The notes: generated by a model from the letters alone, not told the origin. Shown: positions 45,320 through 57,996, numbered from the stretch's first letter. The stretch is DNA of 64,000 nt from Gnetum montanum (GCA_015680685.1 MNCI01028403.1:794295-858294), one strand, 5' to 3'. Made by a program: numbers and translations.

Positions 45320-47359
45320 AATGGGTTGAATGTTTATAACTCTCGTAGCATTACATTGCTACGGTTGAGTGGGGAGTTCCGCTTGCATTGTTGAAGCAAG
45401 TGGTAGTGGAACTACCAGCGGAAGAGTGGCGGATGGATTCTAACGATGGTAGGTATGTGGAGTGTCTCCTAGAGGAAAAGGAGTCCTTTTAAAATACTCT
45501 TGAACTTGGTAGTGACATTGGGGAGTTTTGTGACCCATAGAGTCACTTGGAGAAANNNNNNNNNNNNNNNNNNNNNNNNNNNNNNNNNNNNNNNNNNNNN
45601 NNNNNNNNNNNNNNNNNNNNNNNNNNNNNNNNNNNNNNNNNNNNNNNNNNNNNNNNNNNNNNNNNNNNNNNNNNNNNNNNNNNNNNNNNNNNNNNNNNNN
45701 NNNNNNNNNNNNNNNNNNNNNNNNNNNNNNNNNNNNNNNNNNNNNNNNNNNNNNNNNNNNNNNNNNNNNNNNNNNNNNNNNNNNNNNNNNNNNNNNNNNN
45801 NNNNNNNNNNNNNNNNNNNNNNNNNNNNNNNNNNNNNNNNNNNNNNNNNNNNNNNNNNNNNNNNNNNNNNNNNNNNNNNNNNNNNNNNNTTCTTCTTTGG
45901 CTACTTGCTCCAAAAATCGATGAATTTCATGGAATCTAAGCTCAGATAATCTCCCTTGGGCATAATTCCCAAGGGTTCTCCTAGTCTCATGTCTTAGCCC
46001 ATCTACGAGGTGGTAGAGTTGATCCCGTTGTGCGTAACCATGGCCCGGGCAATGATGTAGCAATGCATAATATCAGCCCATGGCAGCATCCAAGGGTTCG
46101 TGATTACCCTGCTTCCATCCTTGGATCTGCTTACACAAGTTAGACACTCTGGAGTACGTTTGGTATTTATCACTCAATAACTCTAACATCGTACTCCATC
46201 TCCTAATGGTTTCCAGTTCTAAGGACCAATACCAACTCTCTGCTTCCTTTATGAGTGTCCTAGGAAACAAATTTAATTTCTACCACTCATTCTCTATATT
46301 TTTCAAGGCACAGGCATCATGGAATGCCTATAAATGATTTTTAGGATCAGTGTTGTATCCCCCTTATAAGCATGGGATATTATTCATATCTAATATTTTG
46401 ATTCGACTATCTTTTTGATGCCTTGTGGGTATTCTAACTACCTCCATAATATCTAGCATACTTTGGGTGGCTAGTAGGGATTCATCATGATCATCTCTCT
46501 CATGACGTCTATGATGCCTACGTTGTTCCCTACTTTCCCTTCGTTCATGCCCTTATTCTTTGGAGTTTCCTCATCCTCTCTCTCGACTCTCTCATTGAGG
46601 TCTCTCATCTCATTTATCCTTATCCTCACCGTTATGCTCTTGGTGGTTGCACCCTGATGTGGAAGGAGAGGGTGAATGATGTGATGAAGGGGAAGAAGAA
46701 GAAGAACCATCACCACAACGATGCTTCTTACCTTCTCTTCAATGGCTACGGCCTCAATCGTGATGACAATCCAAGTGTCTGTCCTTGTCATGTGTTGTTT
46801 TTCCCTCAGTGCATAGTTGGCATTCACGGGGATCAGAACCAGGGTTGTGTATTGTGGAGTGTAGTTTCTGATGCCCCACCTCCTCACCATCATTAGAAGG
46901 GAGAACATCCTTCGATAGAGAACCTGTTATAATGGGTTCACCATCTCCGATTTAACTTATGATGTATGGGACCCTTTTTCCCTTCAACAATGTGTAGTGG
47001 CTTACCTGCCACAAGTCCCTTAAATGTTGTGCTTCTGTGGGATGATAATCCCTTATGTCAAAATTTCCTACAACGTATTCAACATATAGCTGTGTCATGC
47101 CGATCTATGCAAGAGCACAGAGAAGCATGTTTCGGATTGACTGATCTAGAGGTAACACTATCTTACCTTGAAAGTCTCTCCATCACAACTATTCATCCTA
47201 ATGGAGGATAAAGGTAAAATCAGGTATATACTCATCGTGATGAGTATATACTACTCGATGCTATTGAGGAACTAGCGATTCATGGTTATGTGTTCGATGC
47301 TGCTGACTGTTTCTTGTATGATCCCTAGGTGGTGAATTACTCTTATGAGAAGAAGACAT
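45320..47359 (-). pseudogene. Gag of copy D (with assembly gap)
   Basis: The start at 47359-47357 reads MSSSHKSNSPPRDHTRNS, as in A. The Gag domain is readable at 46270-45900: LIKEAESWYWSLELETIRRW, then MLHHCPGHGYAQRDQLYHLV, GLRHETRRTLGNYAQGRLSE. The zinc-knuckle region falls in the 334-base N gap. A few stops lie in the N-terminal half and near the domain. Very close to copy A. Confidence 0.8.
45556..45889. other. Assembly gap (334 N)
   Basis: Undetermined bases inside gag of copy D; by comparison with A the gap hides the C-terminal Gag including the zinc knuckle. Confidence 0.95.
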
Positions 47360-47484
47360 TGTTATTTAATTCGGTGTGCTATTAACCATTATATAATTTT
47401 TTATTTAATTAACCCTAAGGGTTCGTTCAAGCTCCCAACGATGTGGATAATTTCCTATGTTCTACTTAGCGCACAAACACTTAG

Positions 47485-47502
47485 TCCCCAGCAACGGTGC
47501 CA
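47485..47502 (-). promoter_or_regulatory. Primer binding site of copy D (tRNA-Asp)
   Basis: The minus strand reads TGGCACCGTTGCTGGGGA, 16 of 18 positions matching the tRNA-Asp 3'-end complement. Confidence 0.85.
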
Positions 47503-47503
47503 A

Positions 47504-48345
47504 TGATGAGTGGCGAGGTACCCCTACACTCAACCATACGAATACGAGTATTATACGCACGATCCAGTCAAACTTCATAGACTAAGTGCCTACATGCCTC
47601 ATGGAATACTTAAGGTTAATCATTCATTGTCTTCCCAGACTTACTTGTATTTGTCATGGTTGTATGGTTAAGTAAGTCTGAGGTATGTGTTGTTTATATT
47701 TTTTCTATTTTATCTCCTATGCTAATAAGGTGATGGGTGAAGAGACTAATTGACTAACCTTAACTAACTAACTAAGCCTTAATTAACCTAGCATTAGCAT
47801 CCATTCCCACTTACCGTTCAAACCCTGAACCAATGCAACCTTGGTTACCAAATGTTATTCGTTACTAGGATCACCAAGTGTAATGCACGTGCTCGAAGTG
47901 GTCGTACTGAATGCACTTAACTATGAGAGAAGGGTTGAGAGAGATTTAACTAATAAAGCATTTAAACGATAAAAAATAAATAATAGTAAATAAATTCCTA
48001 ATTAGCCTAATCCATGCACTGCAAGGTTTATCCAATAAGTTCGTCTTTATTGCCATACACAAACTTGTGTTCAAGTACAATATTTGCTCGAATAAAGATC
48101 CATTCAATTTGGAGCTCCTACTACAGGCACATGGAAATTATTCTATCTTTGGAGAGGTAAAACTACTAGAGTTTCACTATGGTCTAGGCCTAGAATGAGA
48201 AACAAGGGAGAGCTGCCTCTTATTTATAGAGTTGGTGGCGCACCGTGATATTGCGTAAGCGATATCATGGGGGAAGACGCGATATCGTCGATGCGATATC
48301 GCGGCCCATGCGATATCGCGGCCCATGCGATATCGCGTCCCATCA
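47504..48345 (-). repeat. 5' LTR of copy D
   Basis: 842 bp, TGATGAG...CCATCA on the plus strand. The U3 tip holds three consecutive units of about 17-18 bp based on GCGATATCGCGGCCCAT (48290-48345). TATA box at 48221-48228. Confidence 0.9.
48221..48228 (-). promoter_or_regulatory. LTR TATA box, copy D 5' LTR
   Basis: The minus strand reads TATAAATA followed by AGAGGC, as in A. Confidence 0.65.
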
Positions 48346-48433
48346 TATATAAAAGAATGTAAAAATTGGTATGAAATATGAAAGTATAACAGATATCTAA
48401 AAATAAAGTCTGGTGCCTAAGTGCCCTTGTTAA

Positions 48434-48447
48434 TACCCCCATGACTA
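48434..48447 (-). promoter_or_regulatory. PPT-like motif 1 of copy G
   Basis: The minus strand reads ATAGTCATGGGGGT, 3' of G's integrase. Even in this oldest copy the G run is intact. Confidence 0.45.
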
Positions 48448-48599
48448 TCATTAATAGTGAAAACTTGGAAGAGTAAATAGATATTAAAAGATATGGTGTG
48501 CAGGGTAGAGTCTTTAGAGGACTAGGAAAAGTCACAAACAGGTTTCACCTATTGAATATTGATAAGAATTAGTTTTTTTGCACTCATTGAATGATAAAT

Positions 48600-49800
48600 T
48601 TACATGGTACTAGATTGGCATATATCACAATCGATATAAGGTCCTTTCCATAAGGTTTGAAACATGGCCTTTTTAAGAAAATGATTAGGGTTATAATAAA
48701 GGAGTGTATCACCAGGCTTGATGGACACTTGTGTAATTTTGGTGTGATGTATACATTTGGAATACTTTGTATGGATTTCATTAATCATTTGAGTTATTAG
48801 TTGATTTCCATCTAAGAGATTGAGATTTACTAAGCATTCTTTTTTAGCTAAGTTTACATCTAGGTCAAGGATTTTGGCAATTGCAAGGATATTTAATTAT
48901 ACTTGGATTAGTAGAGTAGGAATGTTTTCATAGACTAACTCATATGGTGAATACCCTATAAAAAATTTCTAGGTTGATCTATATGTCCATAACGCATCAT
49001 TAAGTTTAGTGCTCCACTTCTTCCTATATCAACTAATGGTTCTAGTTAATATTATTGTGATTTCTTTGTCAATCACTTTAGTTTGACCATTTACTTAGGG
49101 GTGATAAGGTGTAGTGAATTTATGGTTAACCCCAAGTTGTTGCATTGGCTTCATAAATATAATTCCAATGAAATAAATTTTTTTATCTAATATTAGCATA
49201 TTTGGTACTCCAAATTTGTTTGCAACATGCTGTTGAAAGAACATTGTAGCTATTGTGGTCACGCAATCCTTAACTGTAGTTGCTTCCACCCACTTTGTAT
49301 AGTATTCAATAGTTACTATAATGTAATACTTTTCATTTTACATTGGTATGATGGATCCCATAAATTCAATTTCCCAAATATTGAATAGTTCCAATGGTTT
49401 TATCCATTGTTGTGGATTTTCATTTCTAGTAATTAGTCCTTCATATCTCTAGTATCTTTCACAAGCTTAGGTAAATTAATGTACCTCCATGAATATGATA
49501 GGCCTAAAGTTTCCTTTCATCATCAATTTTAGTTTTTTTCATTGTCACACATAGTGACCACCACATGTTCCTTCATGTGCATCTTGCAAGAGTCTTTGTT
49601 GATTTTCTTACAAAACATACCATCTTATCAATTCATTGGCACATATCTTGTAAATATTTCCATTAATTTCCATATACCTTTTTACACTATGGAGAAACTA
49701 TTCTTTATGATTCTTATCTCATTCAATAGAAAGTTCCTATGTGGTTAGATATGTTATGTAATAAGTAATCCATGAATTCACTATTGAGTCTACAACCATT
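48600..49800 (-). pseudogene. Integrase of copy G
   Basis: The open stretch 49289-49095 reads MEATTVKDCVTTIATMFFQQ, then LILDKKIYFIGIIF with the second Asp kept, then GVNHKFTTPYHP. After one stop the frame continues VNGQTKVIDKEI, so the Glu position is again Lys (AAA, 49077-49079). The zinc-binding part is decayed near 49440-49700. Confidence 0.75.
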
Positions 49801-49859
49801 ACTATCCTTATGAATATATTTTCATCAAAACATTATTTTGATGATGATTCTTGATTTTC

Positions 49860-50170
49860 TTAAGGTTTCCAATTATGATAGGTGATCAACTACAACATTT
49901 TCAATTCCCTTTTTTTCAATCATTGCTATATTGAATTCTTGTAAGATGATAATCCATCTTATCACTCTTGGACTTATTGCTAGTTTATTCATTAAAAACC
50001 TAATGGCATCATGGTTAGTATGGATATAGATGTTGTACCTAAGCACATAATGTTTGAAATTTTCAAGTGTATATAATATAATCATAATCTCCTTTTCTAT
50101 GATGGCATAATCAAGTTGTGCACTGGTGATGCTCCGATTGGCATAGTGTATCTAATAAGGTCATTTATAG
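49860..50170 (-). pseudogene. RNase H of copy G
   Basis: Open 70 codons at 50085-49873: YTLENFKHYVLRYNIYIHTN, then HDAIRFLMNKLAISPRVIRW and IILQEFNIAMIEKKG, VVVDHLS. The TDH motif is TNH here, so one catalytic Asp is lost. Confidence 0.75.
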
Positions 50171-52240
50171 TCATTAAGTTGAGTCAACACTACTCCCAAT
50201 GCATAGTTTGAAATCGTCTATCATAATGTGAAAATTCTTAGACCAATCCAAAACTTAGAGAATTGGTGTCTTGATCAATTTTTATTTGAGAATATTAAAT
50301 GCTTTCTCACATTTTTTTGACCATTGAAATGATGCATCCTTCTTTGTTAGTTCAATAAGTAATTTTGCAATCTTTCAGAAATTTTCAATGAATCTCCTAT
50401 AACATCTTTTATGGCTAAGAAATGATCTAACATTTTTAACTATTTATGATCTTTGACTAATGTTATGAATGATTTTGATCTTTTCTAGATCTACCTTAAT
50501 TTCTATATAAGTTATCCTATGTTCTAGAACTATACTATCTTGGACCATTAAGTGGTTCTTTTGCCAATTGAGCTTTACATTGATTTTGACATATCTTTTC
50601 AAAATTTTCTCTAAGAGATCCAAGGCTTGTTTGAAGTTGTGTCTATATGTAAAATACCCTAAAGAAAATTTGCATTTACATATGTAGCCTAATAGCCAAA
50701 GTGTTTACATTGTAATTTAATGGAAATTTCAAAGGAAAAAATAATTGTCCATTTTTCCATGAAAAATCCAACATCATGGAGTTTTCTCTAGCTTAGTTTG
50801 AATATTTTCTACTTGACAAAGATGTAAATTATAGCTTTCAAGCTAACAGTCCAATTCAAGCAGGTGTACAAAGGCCAAAAATGTAAATTTGCTATCAAAG
50901 TTTGGTAGAAAAAGCCAAAACATTGGTAACTGATATGCTGGAAAAATAGCTCAAAAATGTTACCAAAGTTGGCAAGAAAATCTCTATACACTAGAGTTTC
51001 CAAAGCTATAAATTTGGGTGGTAGAAATGGTAGTTACATTGACATAAGAATCTCTACAAGGTCATATACACTGGCATATACACTAGCATGTATGTTGATA
51101 GGAATTTCCTATTACGCTAGAATGTTGGGACAAAACCAAAATTATCTTGACATTCACATGTTATGAATTATGCTCATCAGAATCATCTAACACATTGTAG
51201 GAATTAGCAGCATGAAATCAGCAAAACTCAAGCCTATTTAAGCCAGCATCTTCCACATATTTCGGACTTTTTTTAAATTTTTGCCAACTCAAGCTAAACT
51301 ACAAACTTTCAAAGCATTGAAAATTTTAGAAGTTCATAACCATTTTAAGTAGCCTACCTAATGTGAACAACCTTCATGGAGAGAACTTGTGGCAAATCAA
51401 GAAAGTGTGGTAGATCATTTGAGCTTTTAGGTATAGATCTAATTATGCTCTACATCAAATACACTCTTGGATTTTTAAAGCTTGTAATATGTATTTTCAA
51501 AGCTTTGGATTCTTCCACATTTAATACAATGTTATAGCTCTTGGTGTAATTATTATGCTTTGTTTATGTCCCTTTCATTTAAATTAATTATGCTAGGAAT
51601 TTCCATTTCATAGGTGTTTTTAGTGCTTGGTAATAGATCCACTAAGTCCTCATGTGATCTACTGAATCATTTGAGGTGATTTAGATCCTCTTTAGAGGAC
51701 CATTTGGATCCAAGGTTAAACTATTATGCTTTGAAATTTTTGATCCTCCAACACCAAATTTTTCAGCCTTTACAGTATGTAGAGAAATTGTCCATAAATA
51801 ATTGAATTTTATTGCCAGTTTATTTTTAGAAGATGTTAAGTATAAGTCTCTTGAAATTGGAAAGAGCATTACATAGGTTGAATGACACTTATATGCAAAA
51901 TTTTTTCATGAACTAGGGAACATTGTTTTATCTTAATCTTTTGGTGTAATGTGAATTTGATTATATGCACTATATCTGTCCAAGAAGCTATAGTACTGAT
52001 ATCCTACAATCGTGTTTAGGATTTGATCAATGAATGTTAAATAGAAATGATCTTTGAATGTCTCCATGTTCAAAAATTAGAAATTAATATAGATCCTTCA
52101 CTTGCCACATTTCTTTAGAACAATAACTAATCAGTTAACCCATTCATACATTTAATAGTTTCTTCAACTCTCATTCAACATCTTATTTAAATTTGGGATT
52201 TAATCTTCTTTAAGGTTGGTTACATGATTTAATGACTAGA
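50171..52240 (-). pseudogene. Reverse transcriptase of copy G (split by an insertion)
   Basis: The connection and thumb lie at 50230-50648; the rest resumes at 51775, where YxDD-equivalent sequence reads FMDNFS-like before the break. The fingers near 52040-52150 are strongly eroded. The insertion 50649-51774 lies just after the catalytic loop. Alignment with B shows no net loss of flanking sequence. Confidence 0.7.
50649..51774. mobile_element. Solo-LTR-like insertion (about 1.13 kb) in RT of copy G
   Basis: Starts TGTAAAATACC and ends CCTTTACA, giving a TGTAAA/TTTACA terminal inverted repeat. There is a TATTTAA box-like motif near 51235-51243 and no coding capacity. The RT sequence on both sides is continuous relative to copy B (10740-10830). 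A clean target duplication is not visible (CTATA versus GTATG). It is unrelated to the other LTRs here; a Copia-type solo LTR is the best guess. Confidence 0.45.
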
Positions 52241-52780
52241 TCTATGTATATTTGATGTTAATAGATGCATGGATCAATGCTAGTGATCTTATCATAGGAT
52301 CATGTGAATGTAGTTGATCATTGTTTTCATCATTTCCAATAATTTTCTCTTATGTTCTTTATCAATATTTTCATTTATGATTACTAGTTTTTTGTTGTTT
52401 AAAAAGCATACTTAAGTATCTTTGGTAAGACTTTTAGTTCTAAATGTTTTAGTTCATAATTTTCTAGTATCTTTAGCTATCCACATTCAATGTATTTCTT
52501 CTATTGTGATTTAGTGTAAGAAGGTTGTCTTCATAATTATCATAACTTATCTTTTTCTTCAACATAGGCACTTGTGATATTGTCCACCAGTTCCTTACAT
52601 ATGTTAGATTCTAATTATCCTCTAGTGATTAGCCACTAGATGCCTTCTTGTCTAGTGGCTACTACATATAGACATTGTTATACACACATGTCTTCAATAC
52701 ATCTATTTCATGTTGTGATGTCATTGTTTTTATTGTCTATATTTTCTACAAATAATTGCATCCATTATCGTTGTATTTAA
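52241..52780 (-). pseudogene. PR-RT linker of copy G
   Basis: Decayed coding sequence in the right position, with few recognisable blocks. No other feature seen. Confidence 0.4.
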
Positions 52781-52789
52781 TACATGGAA

Positions 52790-53260
52790 CTCTACATCTT
52801 TAAATAATTCTAGCTTCATCTTGCTTGAAAATTTCAAAGGATAGATCTCAAATTCCTAGCTTTGCATCTACAATGGTAAGCCATGCTCTTCCCATGATTA
52901 TAAGAAATTTCTCTTTATTCTTTCCCATAAGTATGACTAGAAAATTAGTAGGATAAGACTAGTTACTTATTTTAGTAATCATATCTTCTACTTGTTCAAG
53001 TGGAACAACAATTGACTAATCTGCTAGTTCCAATGGCATGTTACTCTTCTTTAGTTAAGAAAGATTCTAGGCCTGATACATGTCTTATGAGATAAGATTT
53101 ATTCCTAATCTAGAATCTAATAGGGTTTTGCATGGTTTATGTCTTACTTTTTAGAGATAGACCAAAGGGCTTCTTGGATATTCCCTTCTTGGAAAGTGCT
53201 CCTACTTTGATCCAATGTGTTAGAATTTATGTGAGCATGATAGTTGTTAAATTCTTCTCT
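52790..53260 (-). pseudogene. Protease region of copy G
   Basis: TLLDSRLGINLIS (about 53090-53130), then LKKSNMPLELAD and FLIIMGRAWLTIVDAKLGI. The active site is changed from Asp-Ser-Gly to Asp-Ser-Arg. Stops are frequent. Confidence 0.7.
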
Positions 53261-53269
53261 GCAGATGTG

Positions 53270-55720
53270 GGAAGTATAGTGTTTCCTTAAGGATTATGTA
53301 TGGACGGAATAGATTTAGATGAAGTTCCCATCCTTCAAAACTTTTTTGGGTTTTTCCGAAAGAAGGGATGTTTCTTGGATCTTAGTTTACTTTTCATGAT
53401 GTTCTCATGTGTAGTGTCTACCCTGGTGGTATTTTTTTGTTGTGGCTATGTTGGTAGTTCTTCTTTCATGACTAGTAGCAATACCGATGGTAACGTATTG
53501 GGAGATTGAAATGAGAAGCCAATTGCTAGATGGGATGTCTAATACTTCAAATCCATGCATGAAGTAGTGGATCTATGATACATTGTTGGATAGTGAGTAA
53601 AGGAAGTGTGGATAGAAGTGTTCCTAGGAGAGATTAGACATTTGATGTAGTATCTATAGTGATCAGACTACTAGTATGGATACTACTACCTTGATGGTGG
53701 TTTTTCCCATGCTTATGGTTGTTGCCACTACTACTAGTACTACTCTTGTAGTTGAGGGTAAGTCTCACTTGGATAATATGATTACTAGTAGGGCTATCTA
53801 AAATTATGTTATGGATAAGATAATTTTATGGAAATTTTTTTCCTGACAAACTTTGAATTGAGTACATATGCCCCAAACTCGTGAGTGGGCCATAACAGGA
53901 CAAGGTCCCATAGGATGTTCATATTGACATATTTTACATCCTTCATTCTATTCAAAACTGGAGTCTGTTACTTCCTATACTATAATAAATTTTCCCTTTT
54001 TTGTAGTATTCTTGTCCATTGTCTCTTCCCTTCTTCATGTCGTTACTCCTATTTAAGGCTTGTTTAGTTCTTTCCTCTACTATCTTCAGTGCTATAGCAA
54101 ACTTCTCATCTACAGAATCCTAGTTTTTCTCTACCTTTATTACAATATCATTAATTGATTTTTGGATTGGTAGAGTCTTTTTATGAATTATATCTTTTAA
54201 TTTTTTTTCTTTTAATTATCCATATATTCTTATACCCCTTTTTCTTATTAATTGATCTATGTTATATTTTTCTCTTAATTCTTTTTTTTTTTTGTAGCTC
54301 TCCTTCCACTTTCATCATTTGATCTATGAGTCTTTAGATTCAATGATTTGTCATTTTGGATAATCTATCTTGGGCATATACCCCAAGGATCTCTCTTCTT
54401 CTGCTCCTTAGCCCATCAATGATATGTCATAGTTGTTCACTTTGAAAGAATCCATGGCTTGGGTATCTATGCAGTAAAGAATAGTACCTATCCATTGCTA
54501 CATCAAGGGATTCATGTATTCCTTATTTCCATTATTGGATCTATTTTCTCAACTTTAAGACTCTAGAGTAGGTTTAGTACTTATTATTAAAGAGTTATAG
54601 CATGGTACTATATTTTCAAATTGATTCTATTTCTAAGAATATATACCAGTTCTCTACTTCCTTTATGAGTGTTCTAGAAAATAACTTCAATTTCTGCCAA
54701 TCATTTTCTATGTTTTGTAGGATGCTAGAATTGCGGAAGGCTTGGAGAAGGTGTTGTGAATCTACATTGTATTCATATTTAAATTTTGGAATATTATTTA
54801 TGTTTAGTCACTTGATGCAACTATTCCTTACATGTTTGGAGGAAATGTACATAACTTCTCTAATGTTAGTCATGTTTTGAGTGGATAATTAGGGTTCTTC
54901 ATAGTCTTCAAGTTTCTAAGCTCTATTATAATGATGATCCTTTTGATTCTAATGATGCTCTCTTACTTCATGTCTATTTCTTTCTATCCTTTCATCATGG
55001 TTATATTCCCTTTTATCAGGATGCCTTCTTGTGTACCCATGTCTTTCATAGTTTCTCCTTCTTTCCCCATCATGATTCCTTAGTCTTTGTTCTCTCTTAC
55101 CAGAATCTGTAGATGAATGAAAGGAAAAATATTAAGGAGTAATGATGTTGTTTTATTTTCCATTTTTGCCTCCTTGATTCATCTCTTTTGGACTCATTCG
55201 AGGTCTTAGGCCTTGAATCCCTCCTAAGTGTGGAGTCCTCCATATTCTTTTCTATAGTTTTTGCAAGAGTTGAAAATAGTTTTATTTTAATGGGATTTTC
55301 AATGTAGATGATTAGTGTTTGGGAACGAGATCCATGATTTTGATAAAATTTCTTAGTTTGAAATGTAGCATCTTCTTTTTCTTTGAGGACCACTATTTAA
55401 GGTGCCTTCTTCCCTTTGTCATGTTTGTATCTTACCTTCATGATGTCATCGCTTCTTGCCTGGGCCTCCATTAGCTGGTATGTCTTAGTCATGTTTTCAA
55501 TGACTTGATAGCCATCTTGCACATGGCCAAGTTTTTGACCTCATAATGGCTACTTCAAGTATTAATGGTGCTAAATGTTAAGGTGGTAAGCTAATGTTCC
55601 CTTGTAGATCTCTCCATCTAAGTTATTCATCCTAGTGAAAAATGCATGTAGAAGTATGATAATAAGAGTTAGTGAGCATATGAAATCTTGACATGCATCA
55701 ATGCACTCTAATCTTATTCA
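53270..55720 (-). pseudogene. Gag of copy G
   Basis: Strongly decayed. The zinc knuckle near 53895-53941 is intact and reads CKICQYEHPMGPC (CX2CX3HX4C). The Gag domain is in fragments at 54350-54860. An open piece at 55393-55097 is Lys/Arg/Glu-rich and corresponds to the N-terminal linker. The start codon could not be fixed. Confidence 0.65.
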
Positions 55721-55896
55721 TTGTAATCTTTATTATAACTTTCATTCAGATTTTTATTTAGTTGTAGAAGCCATGTTAAGGGTTTGATAATTAAGTGTGT
55801 ACTTTTTAGGAAATTATTCTAAGTATAAGAAATATACTTCATGATGCTTAATACAATGAAATCTATAAAATCAACTAACTATCAAACATTTACACA

Positions 55897-55914
55897 TCCC
55901 TATCAATGGTGCGA
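55897..55914 (-). promoter_or_regulatory. Primer binding site of copy G (very eroded)
   Basis: The minus strand reads TCGCACCATTGATAGGGA, the positional and partial sequence match to the tRNA-Asp site. Confidence 0.45.
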
Positions 55915-55918
55915 CTAA

Positions 55919-56759
55919 TAAGAAGATGAGTATTCTAATAATCAACCATATAAGTTAGAAGTGTATATGTGTGACTAGATCACAATCTAAAGATGGGCAA
56001 TGTAAGTATACTAGTAGTTGATATTTAGATTATGATCATTGTCTTCCTACTTAGAGTTAGTTAGGTGTAAATTATATGGTTTAACTCTTAGTAAGGTATA
56101 TGATACATTGATGTTGTTTGGCATGAAATATGCGAAGTGCTAACATGGTAAAAATGATTATAAATTCTAAGTCTAGGTATAATAAAAATGTAAACTATTA
56201 TATCCTATTGAAATTTAATTATCTATTCTTAGTTTTCCATACATGTCTTGGGTTGATGCAACTATCACTAGGATTACAAAGTAACTTTACTACTAAGTGA
56301 ATCAAGCAAAGTCACTACTTAGTTATCAAACAGTTACACTTTATGCTTGAAACAAGTTGCACTTATTCCACCTTACTCAGAGATATTGGAAATGTAAAGA
56401 ACTTTGTAAAATAAAATGACTAAATAAATGTAATCATGGAAAGTAAAATTATGTTTAGTAAATTGCTACAATGATGATAGATAATCTCGATCTTTATTTC
56501 TATTCATGAATTGCATCTAGGAACAATCAACTTGAATAAAGATTCCTTACAACTATAATCCAAGACACTATGGGTATTCACTTTAACCTTAATTCATAAA
56601 AACAAACTACAAGAATTTTAATAAGTGTTGGAAAAAAGTTATTGTTTTGATGCAATAGTGGATTGGTATTTATGGGCATGACCATAACCTACAACATCGC
56701 ATCTATGATGATGTATGTGGAGCTATAATGTCGTAGGTTCACATAGAAAGGATTTATCA
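55919..56759 (-). repeat. 5' LTR of copy G
   Basis: About 840 bp; the exact PBS-side boundary is uncertain. It pairs with 4731-5343. TATA-like CATAAATACC on the minus strand at about 56667-56676; AATAAAGAT-containing block near 56485. Confidence 0.75.
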
Positions 56760-57996
56760 AGACTTAACTAGTGTGCACCATAATCAATAACCAACTTTTT
56801 AAGTCAAGGAAAAATGTTACAAACACATTTAGTGGTTAGCTATACTTCATGGAGGTAGCATTCCTCTAGTCATGGCATTTCATGTGAAGCTTTGAATTCA
56901 TAGATCTTGTGGGATTCTTTGATCTACAATTATATTTTGGGCGAATGTCTAGGCATAGGTGCCTTCCATATTTGAACAAAGCTAGCATGACCACCCTAAC
57001 TCCATCATTGTAAATTTTCTTTAAAATTTTAATAGTAAGGATTTCTCCTGGTACTCCTCACAATAGTGACATGATTGGTTCATCAATTGAGAAAAGGTGT
57101 TTCTACCACAAAATTCTTCTTCATATTTTAGTAGAGTATCTCTTCAAAGTGGCAAAGAAGAATCATCATTGAATAATCAAATGCTAAAAAATAAAAATAA
57201 AACAAAGAAAAATTAACTAAAATAAAATGACTAGAAATGTACAATATAATACTAGAAGAAGAAAAAATACAATACCAAGAGAAACCAAAAGAATTGGATG
57301 AAAGATATGAGGTTGTATGATAAATTTCTTATATAGAGATACATACATAGTGAAATTGATAAATGATGTTCATATACATACGGTAGTTGTTTTGTATGAT
57401 TTTCAAATTTTATTTATTGTTCGAACATCATCCTTTTTTATATGGTAATTATAAAGACCTTTTTTGTTACAAACTTATAAGATATGAGTCAATTGATTAA
57501 CTTACGATTAGATAAATATGAAAATATGATTTGCAGTGAAGGGGATACATATAATTGGATTAGAAAAGTTTCTAGTTTAATACCCTTTCTTTCGTTCTAA
57601 AACTATATTATTAAAAAAAGTTTAAAAGAATAATTGTTAAATTATAGATAATAATGGTGAGATGTTTCCTTATAAATCTTCATAGTTTTGATGATACAAG
57701 GTATGAATGGAATATAGTGTATGGGTGATATTTATTTATTTTATGATAATGTCAAACATTAACATTTTAAATCTAAGTAGTTATACTTACTAAGGTATAT
57801 GGNTATAATGTCAAACATTAACATTTTAAAACTAAGTAGTTATACTTACTAAGGTATATGGCCTTATATAAGTAAATTTATATTAAGATGTATCTCATTA
57901 ACCATGTTTTAAACTAGGAGTATGAAACCTTAAAACCCTTGGTAAATATATATAACACCATATATTTGTAAATATTAAGTAGAATATAATAGTGTT
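56760..57996. other. Unassigned AT-rich sequence between copies G and I
   Basis: No reading frame, LTR or PBS recognised. It has an A-rich stretch near 57180-57240 and a single-N duplication near 57803. It may be older retroelement 3' region or genuine intergenic DNA. Confidence 0.4.
57746..57861. repeat. About 57-bp direct duplication around a single N (57803)
   Basis: 57746-57802 and 57804-57861 are nearly identical around one N; likely an assembly join. Confidence 0.8.

Larger units (their letters stand above)
41847..48345 (-). mobile_element. Copy D: non-autonomous gag-PR Athila-like element
   Basis: About 6.5 kb including gaps: 5' LTR, PBS, gag, PR, then the same RT-to-IN deletion junction as copy A, 3' region, PPT and 3' LTR. 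Flanks TATTT (41842-41846) and TATAT (48346-48350) match at 4 of 5. It sits in the T-rich tract of copy G. It is about 3 kb shorter than B or H. Confidence 0.85.
4731..56759 (-). mobile_element. Copy G: oldest Athila-like element, hosting five insertions
   Basis: Minus-strand element whose pieces are collinear once the insertions are removed: 3' LTR part 4731-5343, internal 5344-6329, 15760-19009, 41087-41846, 48351-50648 and 51775-55918, 5' LTR about 55919-56759. The internal region sums to roughly 11.4 kb, longer than in B or H because it includes ORF3. Insertions are A, B, C (with H inside), D and a solo-LTR-like block. Coding parts are heavily decayed, in line with its being the oldest. 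Its distal LTR end lies left of copy A, outside the window. Confidence 0.8.

Noticed and set aside
55919-57996. Tandem LTR-internal-LTR arrangement extending right of copy G
   Set aside because: The sequence after 56759 has only a vague resemblance to the post-PPT region of G and no clear PPT, so a recombinant tandem could not be supported.
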